64,000 bases of DNA from Hahellaceae bacterium (GTDB taxonomy: Bacteria > Pseudomonadota > Gammaproteobacteria > Pseudomonadales > Oleiphilaceae), in NCBI GenBank assembly GCA_024234505.1, contig JACKOD010000002.1:62001-126000 (forward strand), in the 5' to 3' direction. A model generated the notes under the pieces. That model did no database searches, was not told the origin of the DNA, and worked only from the letters and a program-made list of their open reading frames with translations. A program made the translations under genes and the position numbers. This document shows, piece after piece, positions 17,754-25,642 of the stretch. Position 1 is the stretch's first letter, and every line of letters starts with the position of its first letter.

Positions 17754-17864
17754 AAAAATGCGGGCGTCTGAAAGGCGGGTGCATGGATGGCCATTATTAT
17801 AGAGTGCGAATACGAATGCACCAGTGAACGAAGCGGGAAAATTAAATTTGCGAGTGAAAATGGC

Positions 17865-17897
17865 AAAAAAAAAGCCACCTGGAATTCCGGGTGGCTT
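17865..17897 (-). terminator. Intrinsic terminator of small-RNA candidate 1
   Basis: On the minus strand the stem GCCACC/GGTGGC, extended by an inner GG/CC around AATT, is followed at once by nine T residues. This is a textbook Rho-independent terminator. Confidence 0.8.
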
Positions 17898-17980
17898 GTA
17901 ATGCTGTGTGAGGACAAGGAGTCATCAAAAAGGAGAGTAGAAAAAAACAAACGGCCTGTGTTTGAATTCGTTTACTCGAT
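17865..17980 (-). ncRNA. Candidate small RNA 1 of a sibling pair
   Basis: Minus-strand transcript inferred from a weak TAATAT -10-like hexamer (17987-17992) and a Rho-independent terminator, giving roughly 115 nt. The body is pyrimidine-rich with three anti-Shine-Dalgarno-like motifs (CTCTCCTTT, ACTCCTTG, GTCCTC), a pattern seen in base-pairing sRNAs such as the Neisseria NmsR twins. No open frame of useful length starts within it. The 5' end is a guess; that an RNA is made is inference from structure and duplication. Confidence 0.45.
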
Positions 17981-18002
17981 GGGCTCATATTAAGGGGTTA
18001 GG

Positions 18003-18032
18003 GGGCGTAGCCACATCGTCCATAGGGCGTAG
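18003..18032 (-). promoter_or_regulatory. Paired CTACGCCC direct repeat upstream of small-RNA candidate 1
   Basis: Two exact CTACGCCC octamers (minus strand) start 22 bp apart, about two helical turns, just upstream of the putative -10. Since the -35 region is poor, they could be activator sites. The regulator is unknown. Confidence 0.4.
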
Positions 18033-18180
18033 TAGTACAAAATTACATGAAAAAATGTCGAACTTGAGACTTGCCTGATTCATTTTAATGACCGGACAGC
18101 CGGTGTCTTGTTTCAGATGCGGTATTGAAAAAGAGGCAGTGTTGGAAAAGAGGAGGTCTTGAAAAAGAGGGTATTCAGGC

Positions 18181-18212
18181 AAAAAAAAACCGCCAGGAAA
18201 TCCGGGCGGCTT
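18181..18212 (-). terminator. Intrinsic terminator of small-RNA candidate 2
   Basis: On the minus strand the stem CCGCC/GGCGG with an inner GG/CC around an AAAT-type loop is followed by nine T residues. The covarying base pair relative to copy 1 supports a folded RNA. Confidence 0.8.
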
Positions 18213-18296
18213 GCAATACTGTGTGAAGACAAGGAGTCATCAAAAGGAGAGTAGGAAAAAACAAACGGCCTGTGTTTGAATTCGTTTACTCGATGG
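18181..18296 (-). ncRNA. Candidate small RNA 2 of a sibling pair
   Basis: Same design as the first candidate: a TAATAT-like hexamer at 18302-18307, a body with CTCTCCTTT, ACTCCTTG and GTCTTC motifs, and a terminal hairpin with a T tract. The second body differs slightly from the first, for example one A fewer in the A/T run and GTCCTC changed to GTCTTC, so the two RNAs could have overlapping but not identical targets. Transcription is not shown by sequence alone. Confidence 0.45.
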
Positions 18297-18316
18297 GTTC
18301 ATATTAAAGGGTTAGG

Positions 18317-18346
18317 GGGCGTAGCCACATCGTCCATAAGGCTTAG
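18317..18346 (-). promoter_or_regulatory. CTACGCCC repeat upstream of small-RNA candidate 2
   Basis: The promoter-proximal CTACGCCC is exact and the distal one has decayed to CTAAGCCT, at the same 22-bp spacing. The copies could therefore differ in strength of activation. Confidence 0.35.
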
Positions 18347-18401
18347 TGGTACAAAATTACACAAAAGTAATTGCCCGGAAAGGTAGCGACCGATGCCATG
18401 A

Positions 18402-19337
18402 TCAAGAGGATTTCTTGCCTTTGAATACTCTGGATAACAAACCGCCAGCGGCCACGACAATAATCACCCCAAACTTTTTCAGGAAGATAAGCGCGGCAGC
18501 TATCAGGCCGGTTTTGGCTAATACTTTACCTGCGACCAGGGCTCCAATGCCGTAAGCCGCTACTTTATCCAGTTCGGGGTTAAAATCTTCGTAGCGGTTG
18601 CCCTGATCAAATTCGGCAATATCCAGTACTTCGTTCAGACTGCGCTCAATATCGGGCAATTGGGGCATGCTGGCGATAAAGTTGAGTACCAGCACGCCCT
18701 GGCGTCCCAGCAAGCGAATATTGTAGTTGAGCGTGTGCTCCTCATCATCGCCAAATTTCAGTTCTTTGGACCAGTACATTTTGTGGGTGTCCGGGTTGTA
18801 GCGTGGGGAGGTAGCCCAGCCAACGAGATCGATCGCTTCATATCCCGCCTGTTGACGCTGTTTGTTGCTTTCGCGCACGTCGCTCTGCATTTGGGTTAAG
18901 AGCTCATCGTAATTGATGTCTCCCGCATTTTCGTCGGAGACATATCCGTCTTCTTCATACTGAATGGTTACACCCCAGGTTTGGCCGTCGAGGGGTGATG
19001 CGCCTGCGGGAAACAGCATTCCCAATGTGGTTTGCCCCGGCGGATTACCCCAGGCTTCAGCGAGTACTTTTTCGGATTCTTCCGGTGACAGATAGTAAAA
19101 ATTGTCGGGGACATCGAGTGTCGCAACACCGTTCGCCAGTGCAATTTTTCCCGTTTGTGGGTGGAGGTTTTTTTCGAAATTTTCCGCCCACGCGAGGTAA
19201 GCCTGTTGTTCTGCGTTCAGTTGATCAGTCGTCTCTGTCGATGGGCTGGCCGGCTGCTCGGTGCCTGAAATGCTGGCAAAAGAGGGCGTGATGGTTAACG
19301 CCGTGCAGAGTGAAAAGGCGAGTAATGTTTTGTTCAT
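18402..19337 (-). CDS. DUF2167 family membrane protein
   Basis: A 311-residue protein. A signal peptide (cleavage near S-F-A-S) leads into an exported domain with the family's G-K-I-x-L-x-x-G-x-A-T-L-x-V-P-x-x-F-x-Y-L and a W-x-N-P-P motif, then G-W-A-x-x-P-R-Y and Y-N-I-R-L-L-G-R-x-G-V-L. Two membrane segments close the protein (A-A-Y-G-I-G-A-L-V-A-G and G-L-I-A-A-A-L-I-F-L, then F-G-V-I-I-V-V-A-A-G-G-L). The family is widespread in proteobacteria with no known function. AAGGAC precedes the ATG. Its terminator region is the tandem small-RNA-like locus. Confidence 0.8.
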   Translation of the reverse strand: MNKTLLAFSLCTALTITPSFASISGTEQPASPSTETTDQLNAEQQAYLAWAENFEKNLHPQTGKIALANGVATLDVPDNFYYLSPEESEKVLAEAWGNPPGQTTLGMLFPAGASPLDGQTWGVTIQYEEDGYVSDENAGDINYDELLTQMQSDVRESNKQRQQAGYEAIDLVGWATSPRYNPDTHKMYWSKELKFGDDEEHTLNYNIRLLGRQGVLVLNFIASMPQLPDIERSLNEVLDIAEFDQGNRYEDFNPELDKVAAYGIGALVAGKVLAKTGLIAAALIFLKKFGVIIVVAAGGLLSRVFKGKKSS

Positions 19338-19401
19338 GGCGATGTCCTTAAGTGAGGGGTATTCCTGCCAGCAGGTTTAGACTAAGTGAGACGGGCAACC
19401 G

Positions 19402-20166
19402 TCAGCGAATGGCGCCACGCAGGATGGCCAGCCAACGCCATAAGCGCAGTATATTTGCCAGCGCCCCGGCCACATAGGTGAAAGCGGCAGCACGCAGTAC
19501 CTGTCTGACCGCTTTTTCCTGCGTGTTGTCAATGTAGCCGCCGTTCACCAGTATGGGGAGTGCTTTGTTGAAGCTCGCGTCCCATTCCAGGGGGAGAATG
19601 ATGAATTGAACCAGTACCGATGCGAGCATACCTATCACCCCGACAAGCGCCGCCAGCAGCGCCGCTTGAGGCACGCGGAGCAGCGCGGTAATCAGGGGCA
19701 TCGCGAAAAGAATGCCAATGGCGATACGTTCCAGACGCAGGGCAAGGGGGGTATATCTTTGGCGCAGGCGAGTGATTTTTTCCTGGCGATGATATTGAAT
19801 GGCATGGCCGACCTCGTGGGCAGCAACTGCAATGGCAGTCAGGGACTTGCCATGAAATATATCGGGTGACAGACGAACCATTTTGTCTCTGTCATCATAA
19901 TGATCGGTGTTGGGGGCCGTCGTTTCCACGCCGACACCACTCAGTTGAAAGCGTTCAATCAGGTGCGAGGCCAACTCGCCCCCAGTGCCCGGTAGGTGGG
20001 CCAGCGGCGTGGCATGTTTTGCCAGCACGTATTTGATCCACAACTGTGGTGCATAGATCAACAGAACAAGCAGCAGTAAGGCGAGAAGATAAATCACAGC
20101 GGACATCCATGTTTTGGGCGGGGTCTGCTTCCTTTCGGGGTGGTCACCGCATTGTAAACGCGACAT
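19402..20166 (-). CDS. YugP-like membrane zinc metallopeptidase
   Basis: A 254-residue membrane protein with the zinc motif H-E-V-G-H-A-I-Q-Y-H in a cytoplasmic or interfacial loop, preceded by A-I-A-V-A-A. One membrane helix lies before it and two or three after. R-L-S-P-D-I-F-H-G-K-S-L-T-A-I-A-V-A-A-H-E-V-G-H is the hallmark of the neutral zinc metallopeptidase family of B. subtilis YugP. The substrate is not known. The first ATG adds a hydrophilic 20-residue leader and has no ribosome site; an in-frame ATG 60 bp downstream, just before the first helix, is an equally possible start. Confidence 0.8.
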   Translation of the reverse strand: MSRLQCGDHPERKQTPPKTWMSAVIYLLALLLLVLLIYAPQLWIKYVLAKHATPLAHLPGTGGELASHLIERFQLSGVGVETTAPNTDHYDDRDKMVRLSPDIFHGKSLTAIAVAAHEVGHAIQYHRQEKITRLRQRYTPLALRLERIAIGILFAMPLITALLRVPQAALLAALVGVIGMLASVLVQFIILPLEWDASFNKALPILVNGGYIDNTQEKAVRQVLRAAAFTYVAGALANILRLWRWLAILRGAIR

Positions 20167-20291
20167 TGTATTCTACTTTAATGCGCCTTAGGTAGAATTT
20201 GATGTGCGTTGACTTCGTATAAGGGGGAGGGCGTTGGATTGAAGTGCGATTGGGCTATACTTTTGAATCAGTTTGATCGGGAGTCAGGTGA

Positions 20292-22838
20292 GTGTTGAAA
20301 TGGATTTTGGGCGGCGTAATGGCTTTATGTCTGCTCGTGGTTTTGCTTTTGGTCGGTGGTTGGTGGTTTATCCCGCAGTGGCTACCTTCGATCGCATTGG
20401 CGCTTGCACAGAACTGGCAGGTGGAAATTCGTTCGTTGACGGTGGGGCGGCCAGTTCTTGGGGGATGGCAGATTGAGCAGGCCGGGTTGCGCTTGGCTGA
20501 CGGCACCGTGATACAGGCAGATCAAGTGGTGATGCGTTGGGATTGCTGTGACGCGCTCGGCCATGTTGCGCTGGTGCCAGAGCAGTGGTTTCCAGTGTTG
20601 ATGCAATCCATGAAAATACAGGTAGGGGCGTTGGTGGTCACGCCTGCTCCGGTCTCTTCGCCGGCGTCTTCCGATGGGGTTACCGCTGCCGTGGCGGCAG
20701 TTTCTGTCAAAGAGCAATTGGAGCACCTGCACGCGGCGTTGCCGCCCTTGGCGCTGCAACTGGATGCCTTTGAATATCATCACCCTCAACATACGCTGGC
20801 CGGCGATTTGTCTGTGATTCATGATCCTCTCGGGCTGCGCGTATCGACCCGCGCCCGATGGGGAACGGTACCCTTCACTGCTGAGCTCTCCTGGACACCG
20901 GAACATCAATTGGATATTGCATTGCAGCAGGAGGAGCACAAGCTCGGATTAATTGCCCGCGCCCAGGCAGACCGCTGGCTTGCTTCGCTGAATTATACGG
21001 CGGAGGTGCCTGAGTTATTGAATACGCTGGAGGTTCCTCTGCGGCTGCCCGATGGAATCCCTGCAATCAAGCGATTACATATTGAAGGACAGGGCCAGCT
21101 AAACGTGCCGGATGTTCCGGGAGCGGCCCCCTGGGAACTGTCATTGATACCACAACTGGACGTCTTGACCGAAGCGCCCGCATTGGACTTGAAAACTTCG
21201 CCCCGGATCGTCGTAGGTGGAATGCTTTTACCCGAGGTTGTTAAAGTGGAACCCTTCGAAATGTCAGTTTTGTCGCATAGCTGGCCGGCTCCGTTGGCGG
21301 ATATATTGCCTGAAAAGGTGGATTTGGCGCTGCAAAGTCCGATGGAATGCTCTTTAGTAGCCGGTAAGCCCGAGTGTTCGCATCAGGCCTCGGTGCATAT
21401 CACCACCCGGGCTAAAAACAAATCGCGGCGATTACAACAGGGATCGTTAGAGGCGCAATTGGAGTGGGTGATTGAAAAGACGACCGCCAGCCTGCAGCTT
21501 AAAGGCGACTTTACCCTGGCGGATCCGTCACTGCCGCGCACTTTGGGTGCGAATACAGCGGTGTCGATGAGTTGGGCGAAAGGTCTGGAGGTGCAATCGA
21601 CAGGGAAATCCTTGTTTAGCTGGACCGGACTTAATTTGCCGGAGGTGTCCAGTCCCAAAGGGGAATTATCCCTGAGTAATCTCAAATTCGCGTTGCCTGA
21701 TCTCTCACAGGCTGAGCATTGGCAACTGCAGTTGTCGTCGGTGAGCCAGCTTCAATTGCAAGCTCAGGGGCTGGAAACCGATTTGAGCGTGAACGCCCAA
21801 CTCTATGCCAGTGACCAATCCGTGAAGGTCAAAAAGGGGCGTCTCGCGGCAATGGGGCTTGAGTTGCCCTTTAGTCTGCAGACTAACCTTCGGGGGGATG
21901 CGGGATCGCTGGATTATCAGCTGGCGGGTGTGCTGAATCGAAGTGACGTCTTAACTCATTTTATTCCCCCCGCCGACGTACCTGTACGGGTTATTCCGGG
22001 GCCAGTCAATATTCAAGGAAACCTTGCATGGCGTAAGCCGACGGCAAAAGCAAAAATGGATTTCCGGATGACGGCACAAGGTCACCTGAGTGATTGGTAT
22101 CTGAGTCAGGAGCCACACTCATTGAACCGTCTGTCGGCGGATTTTGATGTTGCGCTTGATCCCCGACAGGTACACCTGAATGCGCCGCTAACGTTGAAAG
22201 TGGCTGAGGTTGCCAGCGTAGTACCGGCGCAACAAGCCTCAATCGCACTGACCGGCGATGTTTCTCTGGCACCCGAATTACGCTGTGACCTGACACTGAC
22301 GGCAGCCAGCGTCGAAGTGTTCTCCGGTCAGGTACGATTGGCCCATCCGAGTGTGATCGATTGTCCATTGACGCAGGGGCATTTTTGGGTAGAAGTGCTG
22401 GGGCTGGATCTCGCCCAATTGGTATCTATCGAACATGAGCACATCAACGCATCGGGAAAAATTACCGGACTGCTACCGCTAACCTATGATCACGCCCGGG
22501 TTTATGTGGCGGGAGGGCAGGTGGGTGCTGAGGATGCAGGATGGATTCGCTTAAGGGATGCCAGAGAATGGAAAACCCTGGCAGGAAGCAATGAGCAAAT
22601 GATGTTTGCAGTCAGCGCTTTGGAAAATTTCAACTACAACGCGCTGACCAGTCGGGTCGACTTTACACCGGAGGGGTTGTTGCAGTTAGCGATATCCATG
22701 CAGGGTTCCAATCCGAATGTGAATCATGGACAGCAGATTATTTATAACCTGAATGTGGAGTCGAACATTTTGTCGCTGTTAAAAAGTATGGAAATGGCCG
22801 ACGATATTAGCCGCCGTTTGCAAAAAAATTTCCGATGA
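20292..22838 (+). CDS. ydbH: YdbH-family intermembrane phospholipid transport protein
   Basis: An 848-residue protein with one N-terminal membrane anchor (L-L-V-V-L-L-L-V-G-G-W-W-F-I) and a long beta-rich body that fits the repeating-beta-groove fold of the AsmA-like clan. YdbH, TamB and YhdP form partly redundant bridges carrying phospholipid from inner to outer membrane in E. coli. Identity rests mainly on size, fold and the two genes that follow, homologues of YnbE and YdbL in the same order as in E. coli. The C-terminal L-S-L-L-K-S-M-E-M-A-D-D-I-S-R-R-L is helical, as in the family. GTG is used as start, with AGGTG just upstream. Confidence 0.85.
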   Translation: MLKWILGGVMALCLLVVLLLVGGWWFIPQWLPSIALALAQNWQVEIRSLTVGRPVLGGWQIEQAGLRLADGTVIQADQVVMRWDCCDALGHVALVPEQWFPVLMQSMKIQVGALVVTPAPVSSPASSDGVTAAVAAVSVKEQLEHLHAALPPLALQLDAFEYHHPQHTLAGDLSVIHDPLGLRVSTRARWGTVPFTAELSWTPEHQLDIALQQEEHKLGLIARAQADRWLASLNYTAEVPELLNTLEVPLRLPDGIPAIKRLHIEGQGQLNVPDVPGAAPWELSLIPQLDVLTEAPALDLKTSPRIVVGGMLLPEVVKVEPFEMSVLSHSWPAPLADILPEKVDLALQSPMECSLVAGKPECSHQASVHITTRAKNKSRRLQQGSLEAQLEWVIEKTTASLQLKGDFTLADPSLPRTLGANTAVSMSWAKGLEVQSTGKSLFSWTGLNLPEVSSPKGELSLSNLKFALPDLSQAEHWQLQLSSVSQLQLQAQGLETDLSVNAQLYASDQSVKVKKGRLAAMGLELPFSLQTNLRGDAGSLDYQLAGVLNRSDVLTHFIPPADVPVRVIPGPVNIQGNLAWRKPTAKAKMDFRMTAQGHLSDWYLSQEPHSLNRLSADFDVALDPRQVHLNAPLTLKVAEVASVVPAQQASIALTGDVSLAPELRCDLTLTAASVEVFSGQVRLAHPSVIDCPLTQGHFWVEVLGLDLAQLVSIEHEHINASGKITGLLPLTYDHARVYVAGGQVGAEDAGWIRLRDAREWKTLAGSNEQMMFAVSALENFNYNALTSRVDFTPEGLLQLAISMQGSNPNVNHGQQIIYNLNVESNILSLLKSMEMADDISRRLQKNFR

Positions 22839-22896
22839 GTCCGTCTTAGTAAGTCTGGATGCACTATGATGAAAGCGTCGATTAAAGGAGCCTGTT

Positions 22897-23085
22897 ATGA
22901 ATATTAAAGGACTGGGGGGGATTGCCTGCCTCTTGTTGTTATCTGCCTGTACGCCGCGAGTTGAGGTGGCCGTACCGGATAAACCGATCACCATTAATCT
23001 GAACGTAAAGATTGAGCACGAGGTGCGGGTGAAGGTAGAAAAAGACTTGGAAAATCTGTTCAAGGAACAAGAGGGTATTTTTTAA
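22897..23085 (+). CDS. ynbE: YnbE-like outer-membrane lipoprotein
   Basis: A 62-residue lipoprotein. The signal peptide ends L-L-S-A-C-T, and the mature part opens P-R-V-E-V-A-V-P-D-K-P-I-T-I-N-L-N-V-K-I, close to E. coli YnbE. In E. coli YnbE is anchored in the outer membrane and extends the YdbH beta-groove by intermolecular augmentation. Here it sits 58 bp after ydbH and ahead of ydbL, the conserved operon order. Confidence 0.88.
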   Translation: MNIKGLGGIACLLLLSACTPRVEVAVPDKPITINLNVKIEHEVRVKVEKDLENLFKEQEGIF

Positions 23086-23124
23086 CCTCTGGTGTGCTGC
23101 GGATCTGTTGATGAGGAGTGAGTA

Positions 23125-23463
23125 ATGGAAAAGTGTTTTCGAGCAATCACAAGATGCCTGTTGGTATTCACGTTATTTTTTGCGCTGCCATCCTATGCGC
23201 TGACGCTGGATGAAGCCAAAGCCGCAGGGCTGGTGGGCGAGCAGGCAGACGGTTATCTGGGGGCGGTTAAACCGTCGAATGAAGTGTTTGAGCTGGTGCA
23301 GGACATCAACCGCAAGCGAATGGATTACTATCGTGGGATAGCAGTAAAAAATAATCTGGATCTGGATAAAGTAGCCAAAATGGCGGGAGAAAAGTTGGTG
23401 GAAAAGGCCGGGCCAGAGGATATGATCAAGATTAATGGTGGCTGGAAGAAGAAAGGCCAGTAA
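23125..23463 (+). CDS. ydbL: YdbL (DUF1318) periplasmic protein
   Basis: A 112-residue exported protein. A signal peptide cleaved after S-Y-A precedes L-T-L-D-E-A-K-A-A-G-L-V-G-E-Q-x-D-G-Y-L-G, the DUF1318 signature, then N-x-x-R-x-x-x-Y and a C-terminal I-N-G-G-W-K-K-K. In E. coli YdbL is proposed to act as a periplasmic chaperone or modulator of YdbH-YnbE assembly. A strong intrinsic terminator follows 28 bp after the stop, closing the operon. Confidence 0.88.
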   Translation: MEKCFRAITRCLLVFTLFFALPSYALTLDEAKAAGLVGEQADGYLGAVKPSNEVFELVQDINRKRMDYYRGIAVKNNLDLDKVAKMAGEKLVEKAGPEDMIKINGGWKKKGQ

Positions 23464-23490
23464 GTGTTTACCGATCAGCGATAGCGAAAA

Positions 23491-23519
23491 AGCGCCTCTC
23501 GATAGAGGCGCTTTTTTTT
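23491..23519 (+). terminator. Intrinsic terminator of the ydbH-ynbE-ydbL operon
   Basis: Perfect nine-base arms AGCGCCTCT/AGAGGCGCT with a CGAT loop and a run of T. An A run on the other side could make it bidirectional, but no gene converges on it. Confidence 0.92.
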
Positions 23520-23703
23520 GGGGGGAAGGCGCCCGATAGGTCCCAAGCCATTCTACTGGATAAAGTTGAACAAAAAATAGACTGGAAATGCTGGCGGATC
23601 TATTTCAGAATACGCGCCCCAAGTTAGCTGGATGAACTATTCACCAGCCGTTTTAAATAATCATGCTCCGGATTTACGTTTCGGTTCGCAGAGGATAATT
23701 AAC

Positions 23704-24684
23704 ATGTCTCATATTGTGGTCGCCGCACTTTATAAATTTGTGCGCCTGGATAATTTCGAAGCCATACGTCAGCCTTTATTGGATACCATGACGCAAAATC
23801 AGGTAAAGGGCACACTATTGCTGGCGAATGAGGGGATTAATGGCACCGTTGCCGGCCCACGCACAGGCATTGACGCTTTACTGAATTGGCTACGAACGGA
23901 TGCCAGATTGGCCGATATCAATACCAAAGAGTCCTATACCGACACGCATCCTTTTAATCGCACCAAAGTGAAGCTAAAAAAAGAAATTGTTACCATGGGC
24001 GTAGAAGGGATTGATCCCCGTCGGGTGGTGGGTACTTATGTTAAGCCTGCTGACTGGAATACACTGATCGCTGATCCCGAGGTGGTCTTGGTAGACACCC
24101 GTAATGATTATGAATATCAGGTGGGAACCTTTGAGGGGGCGATTAACCCGAAAACCGAATCTTTTCGTGAATTTCCCGACTATGTGAAGAACCATCTGGA
24201 TCCGGCAAAGCATAAAAAGGTTGCCATGTTTTGCACAGGTGGAATTCGCTGTGAAAAATCGACGGCGTACCTCAAAGAGCAGGGGTTTGATGAGGTGTAT
24301 CACCTTGAGGGCGGGATACTTAAGTATCTGGAAGATGTGCCAAAAGAGGCCACCCGGTGGCAGGGTGAGTGCTTTGTATTTGATGACCGGATTACCGTCG
24401 ATCATGATTTGAATAAAGGGCACTACGACCAGTGTCATGGCTGTCGCTTGCCGATTACCGAAGCTGACAAATCAAGCCCCCTCTATATGAAAGGCGTAAG
24501 TTGCCCTCATTGTTATTCGAAGCTCACAGCGGATCAGAAGATGCGCTTTGCAGAGCGCGAAAAGCAGATTCAGTTAGCCAGACAACGGGGTGAGGCTCAC
24601 ATCGGGGATGCCGCCGTGGGAGTGATTGTTAAACGTAAGGCGCTTAAAATCGAAAGGAAAAAACAGCAACAAGAAAAAGCCTGA
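23704..24684 (+). CDS. trhO: tRNA uridine(34) hydroxylase TrhO (YceA), rhodanese family
   Basis: About 326 residues, the usual length. The N-terminal acylphosphatase-like part (N-E-G-I-N-G-T-V-A-G) is followed by a rhodanese domain with V-D-T-R-N-D-Y-E-Y-Q-V-G-T-F and the active loop F-C-T-G-G-I-R-C-E-K-S holding the catalytic cysteine. A cysteine-rich tail follows (C-H-G-C-R and C-P-H-C). TrhO makes 5-hydroxyuridine at the wobble base of some tRNAs using O2, feeding cmo5U-type modification. The start matches family proteins and has AGAGGA upstream; an open frame runs 24 codons further 5' without similarity. Confidence 0.93.
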   Translation: MSHIVVAALYKFVRLDNFEAIRQPLLDTMTQNQVKGTLLLANEGINGTVAGPRTGIDALLNWLRTDARLADINTKESYTDTHPFNRTKVKLKKEIVTMGVEGIDPRRVVGTYVKPADWNTLIADPEVVLVDTRNDYEYQVGTFEGAINPKTESFREFPDYVKNHLDPAKHKKVAMFCTGGIRCEKSTAYLKEQGFDEVYHLEGGILKYLEDVPKEATRWQGECFVFDDRITVDHDLNKGHYDQCHGCRLPITEADKSSPLYMKGVSCPHCYSKLTADQKMRFAEREKQIQLARQRGEAHIGDAAVGVIVKRKALKIERKKQQQEKA

Positions 24685-24774
24685 TTTCTCTCCTGCGAAT
24701 TTAGCAAATGAGATTACACTTAATGAGGTGAGCTGTGTCGGCTCACCCTGCGTTTAATTTCATTGGGGGGAAAT

Positions 24775-25626
24775 ATGGATGAAAATCAGTTACAGCAGGC
24801 ACTGAAAGGTTTCGTTATTCCTCCCAGACCGCAAATTGTGGTCGATATCCAGTTTGAGCTTGCCTCGCCTACCCCCAGTATCAATGCGATTGCTCAACTC
24901 ATCAGTCAGGATGCCGGCCTGTCGGGGAGTGTGCTGAAAATTGTCAATTCACCCTTTTTCGGATTGGCCAGCAAGGTTAAATCGGTGAGCCACGCGGTGA
25001 ACTTGTTGGGCATTTCGCTGGTAGTGAATTTGGTCACGGCAATCGCATTGAAAAGCGCATTATCCGATGAGTCGGTGATGCAGTTGAATCGTTTCTGGGA
25101 TTCGGAATCAGACGTTGCCAATGTCGCCACGGTAGTGTCGAAATATTTGAAGTTACGCACTCCGGATGAAGCCTACGCGCTGGGGCTATTTCACAATTGC
25201 GGCGTGCCGCTGATGATGATGCGGTTTGCTGACTATCCGGAGTTGATGGCAAAAGCCTATCAGGCGAAAGACAGGCGGGTGATCGATGTGGAAAACCTTC
25301 ACTATAAAACCGACCATGCGGTCATTGGTTATTACACTGCACGTTCCTGGAATATATCCGATGTCATTTGTGAAGCCATCTTGGTGCATCACTGTGCTGA
25401 AAAAGCATTCGATGAACAAAAGAATATCAATACGGCCAAGCGGGATTTGCTAACCATTCTGAAGATTTCCGAGCACCTGTGTGGTTTGCATCAGATACTC
25501 GGGGAGTGTCCGGTCGATTATGAATGGGAGCGTATTGGCGAAAAGGTGATGGCAGAGGCTAACCTCGAAGAGGACGACCTGTTGAATATCCGCGAGAATT
25601 GCCGCGATCTGGGTCTCTTGCCCTGA
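24775..25626 (+). CDS. HDOD domain signalling protein
   Basis: About 283 residues made almost wholly of one HDOD domain. Diagnostic parts are P-P-R-P-Q-I-V-V-D-I near the N-terminus, I-S-Q-D-A-G-L-S-G-S-V-L-K-I-V-N-S-P-F-F-G and I-x-S-V-S-H-A-V-x-L-L-G. The metal-binding residues of true HD phosphohydrolases are only partly kept, as is usual for HDOD. Such proteins act as scaffolds in signalling, often tied to c-di-GMP or chemotaxis. The GGGGGG stretch 4 bases before the ATG sets the start. Confidence 0.85.
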   Translation: MDENQLQQALKGFVIPPRPQIVVDIQFELASPTPSINAIAQLISQDAGLSGSVLKIVNSPFFGLASKVKSVSHAVNLLGISLVVNLVTAIALKSALSDESVMQLNRFWDSESDVANVATVVSKYLKLRTPDEAYALGLFHNCGVPLMMMRFADYPELMAKAYQAKDRRVIDVENLHYKTDHAVIGYYTARSWNISDVICEAILVHHCAEKAFDEQKNINTAKRDLLTILKISEHLCGLHQILGECPVDYEWERIGEKVMAEANLEEDDLLNIRENCRDLGLLP

Positions 25627-25642
25627 CGCGCAGGGCATCCTT

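Larger units (their letters stand above)
17862..18047 (-). repeat. Tandem duplicated small-RNA-like unit, copy 1
   Basis: A unit of about 186 bp, repeated in the same orientation 316 bp away. The core at 17948-18024 differs from the second copy at only 2 of 77 positions. Similarity runs from the terminator stem through a likely promoter and stops just past a TTTTGTAC-like stretch (minus strand). It lies between the PBP and DUF2167 genes, both on the minus strand. Confidence 0.85.
18178..18364 (-). repeat. Tandem duplicated small-RNA-like unit, copy 2
   Basis: Second copy of the unit at 17862-18047, with the matching 77-bp core at 18262-18338. The terminator stems differ between copies by a paired change (A-T to G-C) that keeps the hairpin. 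The 130 bp between copies hold three imperfect CCTCTTTTTCAA motifs on the minus strand, at about 18125-18172. Confidence 0.85.

Noticed and set aside
17985..18182. A minus-strand frame ending in M-D-D-V-A-T-P-P-N-P-L-I, a 12-residue peptide present in both small-RNA units
   Set aside because: The peptide is identical in both copies and one of the two differences is synonymous, but there is no Shine-Dalgarno site, and the region more likely lies upstream of the transcript start. Kept only as something to test.
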